A stretch of 6,046 bases of DNA from Chitinophagaceae bacterium. Its GTDB lineage: Bacteria; Bacteroidota; Bacteroidia; Chitinophagales; Chitinophagaceae. The DNA lies in NCBI GenBank assembly GCA_947463105.1, contig CANHSD010000168.1:1-6046 (forward strand), read 5' to 3'. Below are positions 5,337 to 6,046 of the stretch, piece after piece. The notes beneath the pieces are model-generated. The model was given only the letters and a program-made list of their open reading frames with translations. It made no database searches and was not told the DNA's origin. Made by a program: the position numbers and the translations under genes. Position 1 is the first letter of the stretch. Each line of letters opens with the position of its first letter.

Positions 5337-5897
5337 ATGGCATCCAATGCAATATTTTATTTTCACGGGTATAATTCTACAGGTAATAGCAGAACTTCTA
5401 CTATCATAAGGGATAGTTATCCAAACCATGATATCATATCTCCTGCTTACAATACTAAAGATGCTAATCTAGGTGTTAAGGAGTTGACTCCTATACTGGA
5501 AGATACGATTAGAAATTATGACAATGTATATCTTGTAGGTAGTAGTCTAGGAGGTTTTATGGCTAACTACTTTTCTAACAAGTATAGTCTACCAGTAGTG
5601 CTTGTCAACCCATGTCTAGATCCAGTGATAAGTCTTGATAAGTATCCTATCTCTGATAATATCAATTTAGAATCCTACAGAAATTATTACTTAGAAGATG
5701 GTCATGGTATTAGTAAGGTAGTTGTTCTAGGTAGAGAAGATGATTTTATACAATACGATACCTATATGGACAGGTTTTTAAATAGGTATAAAATATTTAT
5801 AAACGATAGCATGGGACATAGAGTAGCATCAAAAGACGATGTAGTTCCTGCGATCGATTACTTATTAAGATCCATCAATGGTGATTCTTGGGTATAG
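5337..5897 (+). CDS. YqiA-like alpha/beta-hydrolase (UPF0227-type esterase)
   Basis: Probable cytoplasmic serine esterase of unknown substrate. The 186-aa length and motif order match the small YqiA/UPF0227 family. FYFHGYNST (7-15) gives the HG oxyanion motif; GSSLGG (68-73) is the nucleophile elbow, with Ser70 in G-x-S-x-G; LPVVLVNPCLDP (85-96) follows the elbow as in YqiA; LGREDDF (131-137) gives the likely acid (D135 or D136); and MGHRV (159-163) gives the catalytic His161. The triad looks complete. The gene is strikingly AT-rich: sampled 60-bp blocks run about 27-33% GC, with frequent CTA, AGT, AGA and TAT codons unlike the genes to its left. Recent transfer is likely. It begins 59 bp after the 133-aa gene, and a fragment of that gene's paralogue starts right after its stop, so it appears to sit inside a duplicated unit. 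Confidence 0.9.
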   Translation: MASNAIFYFHGYNSTGNSRTSTIIRDSYPNHDIISPAYNTKDANLGVKELTPILEDTIRNYDNVYLVGSSLGGFMANYFSNKYSLPVVLVNPCLDPVISLDKYPISDNINLESYRNYYLEDGHGISKVVVLGREDDFIQYDTYMDRFLNRYKIFINDSMGHRVASKDDVVPAIDYLLRSINGDSWV

Positions 5898-6046
5898 TAC
5901 GCCACAATCGTCAGTGATTTGAATCCGGCCTTATTCTATTGGAGGAGGAAGTTGAATTTTGATATTACGAAATGTATATATGTATTATCACATGAAGATC
6001 AGCGAAATGATGAAGCGATACTTAAACTGAAGCCAATCCTCCAATA
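5898..6046 (+). pseudogene. Degenerate second copy of the 133-aa gene, partial at window edge
   Basis: From 5961 the frame reads DITKCIYVLSHEDQRNDE and continues KLKPIL. Aligned without gaps to residues 99-126 of the 133-aa protein, it is identical at 13 of 28 positions, including DIT-C, VL, Q-NDE and K-K. No start codon or matching N-terminal region lies upstream. Just before it, a neighbouring frame reads LILLEEEVEF, which may correspond to LRLEYHYY and suggests a one-base frameshift near 5958. The same frame is open back to the hydrolase stop, so read-through of that TAG would fuse them, but this is probably accidental. The copy continues past the window. Confidence 0.6.

Noticed and set aside
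1..6046. CRISPR arrays, tRNA or rRNA genes
   Set aside because: No regularly spaced direct repeats and no tRNA or rRNA signature were seen on either strand.

Overview
The window reads as an accessory region of a Bacteroidota chromosome, probably close to Chitinophagaceae or Sphingobacteriia. Evidence: an S1-type exported sulfatase, promoter-like TAnnTTTG boxes, no convincing Shine-Dalgarno sequences before the starts, and gene families common in that phylum (Rpn/PDDEXK_2 nuclease, DUF1016/YhcG nuclease, a GNAT with a small partner). The assignment comes from family knowledge and motif reading; no database was searched.

Layout. Positions 1-888 (minus) hold the N-terminal two thirds or so of a sulfatase that runs off the left edge. 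Positions 1034-1411 are a decayed IS3-family element: the last 68 codons of an orfB transposase, a perfect 30-bp palindrome and a probable right terminal repeat. Four minus-strand genes follow: an Rpn-family PD-(D/E)XK nuclease (1434-2297), then a 432-bp gap, an 87-aa charged protein (2730-2993) overlapping the end of a GNAT-like acetyltransferase (2980-3504), and a DUF1016/YhcG-type nuclease (3636-4619). The right side is plus strand: an unrecognised 133-aa protein (4876-5277), a very AT-rich YqiA-like alpha/beta hydrolase (5337-5897), and directly after it a degenerate piece of a second copy of the 133-aa gene running off the right edge.

Only the GNAT and 87-aa genes look co-translated (14-bp overlap). 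The starts of the Rpn, GNAT and DUF1016 genes share upstream architecture: a GCAnnTTTG box just before the ATG and a short GTG-(A/T)n-CAC dyad about 35-45 bp upstream. The Rpn and GNAT upstream regions are recognisably homologous to each other, and the Rpn and DUF1016 regions share a 33-bp motif further out. This suggests that unrelated nuclease and acetyltransferase genes carry a common promoter cassette, as expected if they were gathered or duplicated in a mobile or defence-type island. The sharpest unexplained structure is a perfect inverted repeat with 14-bp arms inside the DUF1016 coding sequence. I see no complete, recognisable new system; the shared promoter cassette, the GNAT/87-aa pair and the perfect palindromes are the leads worth following.
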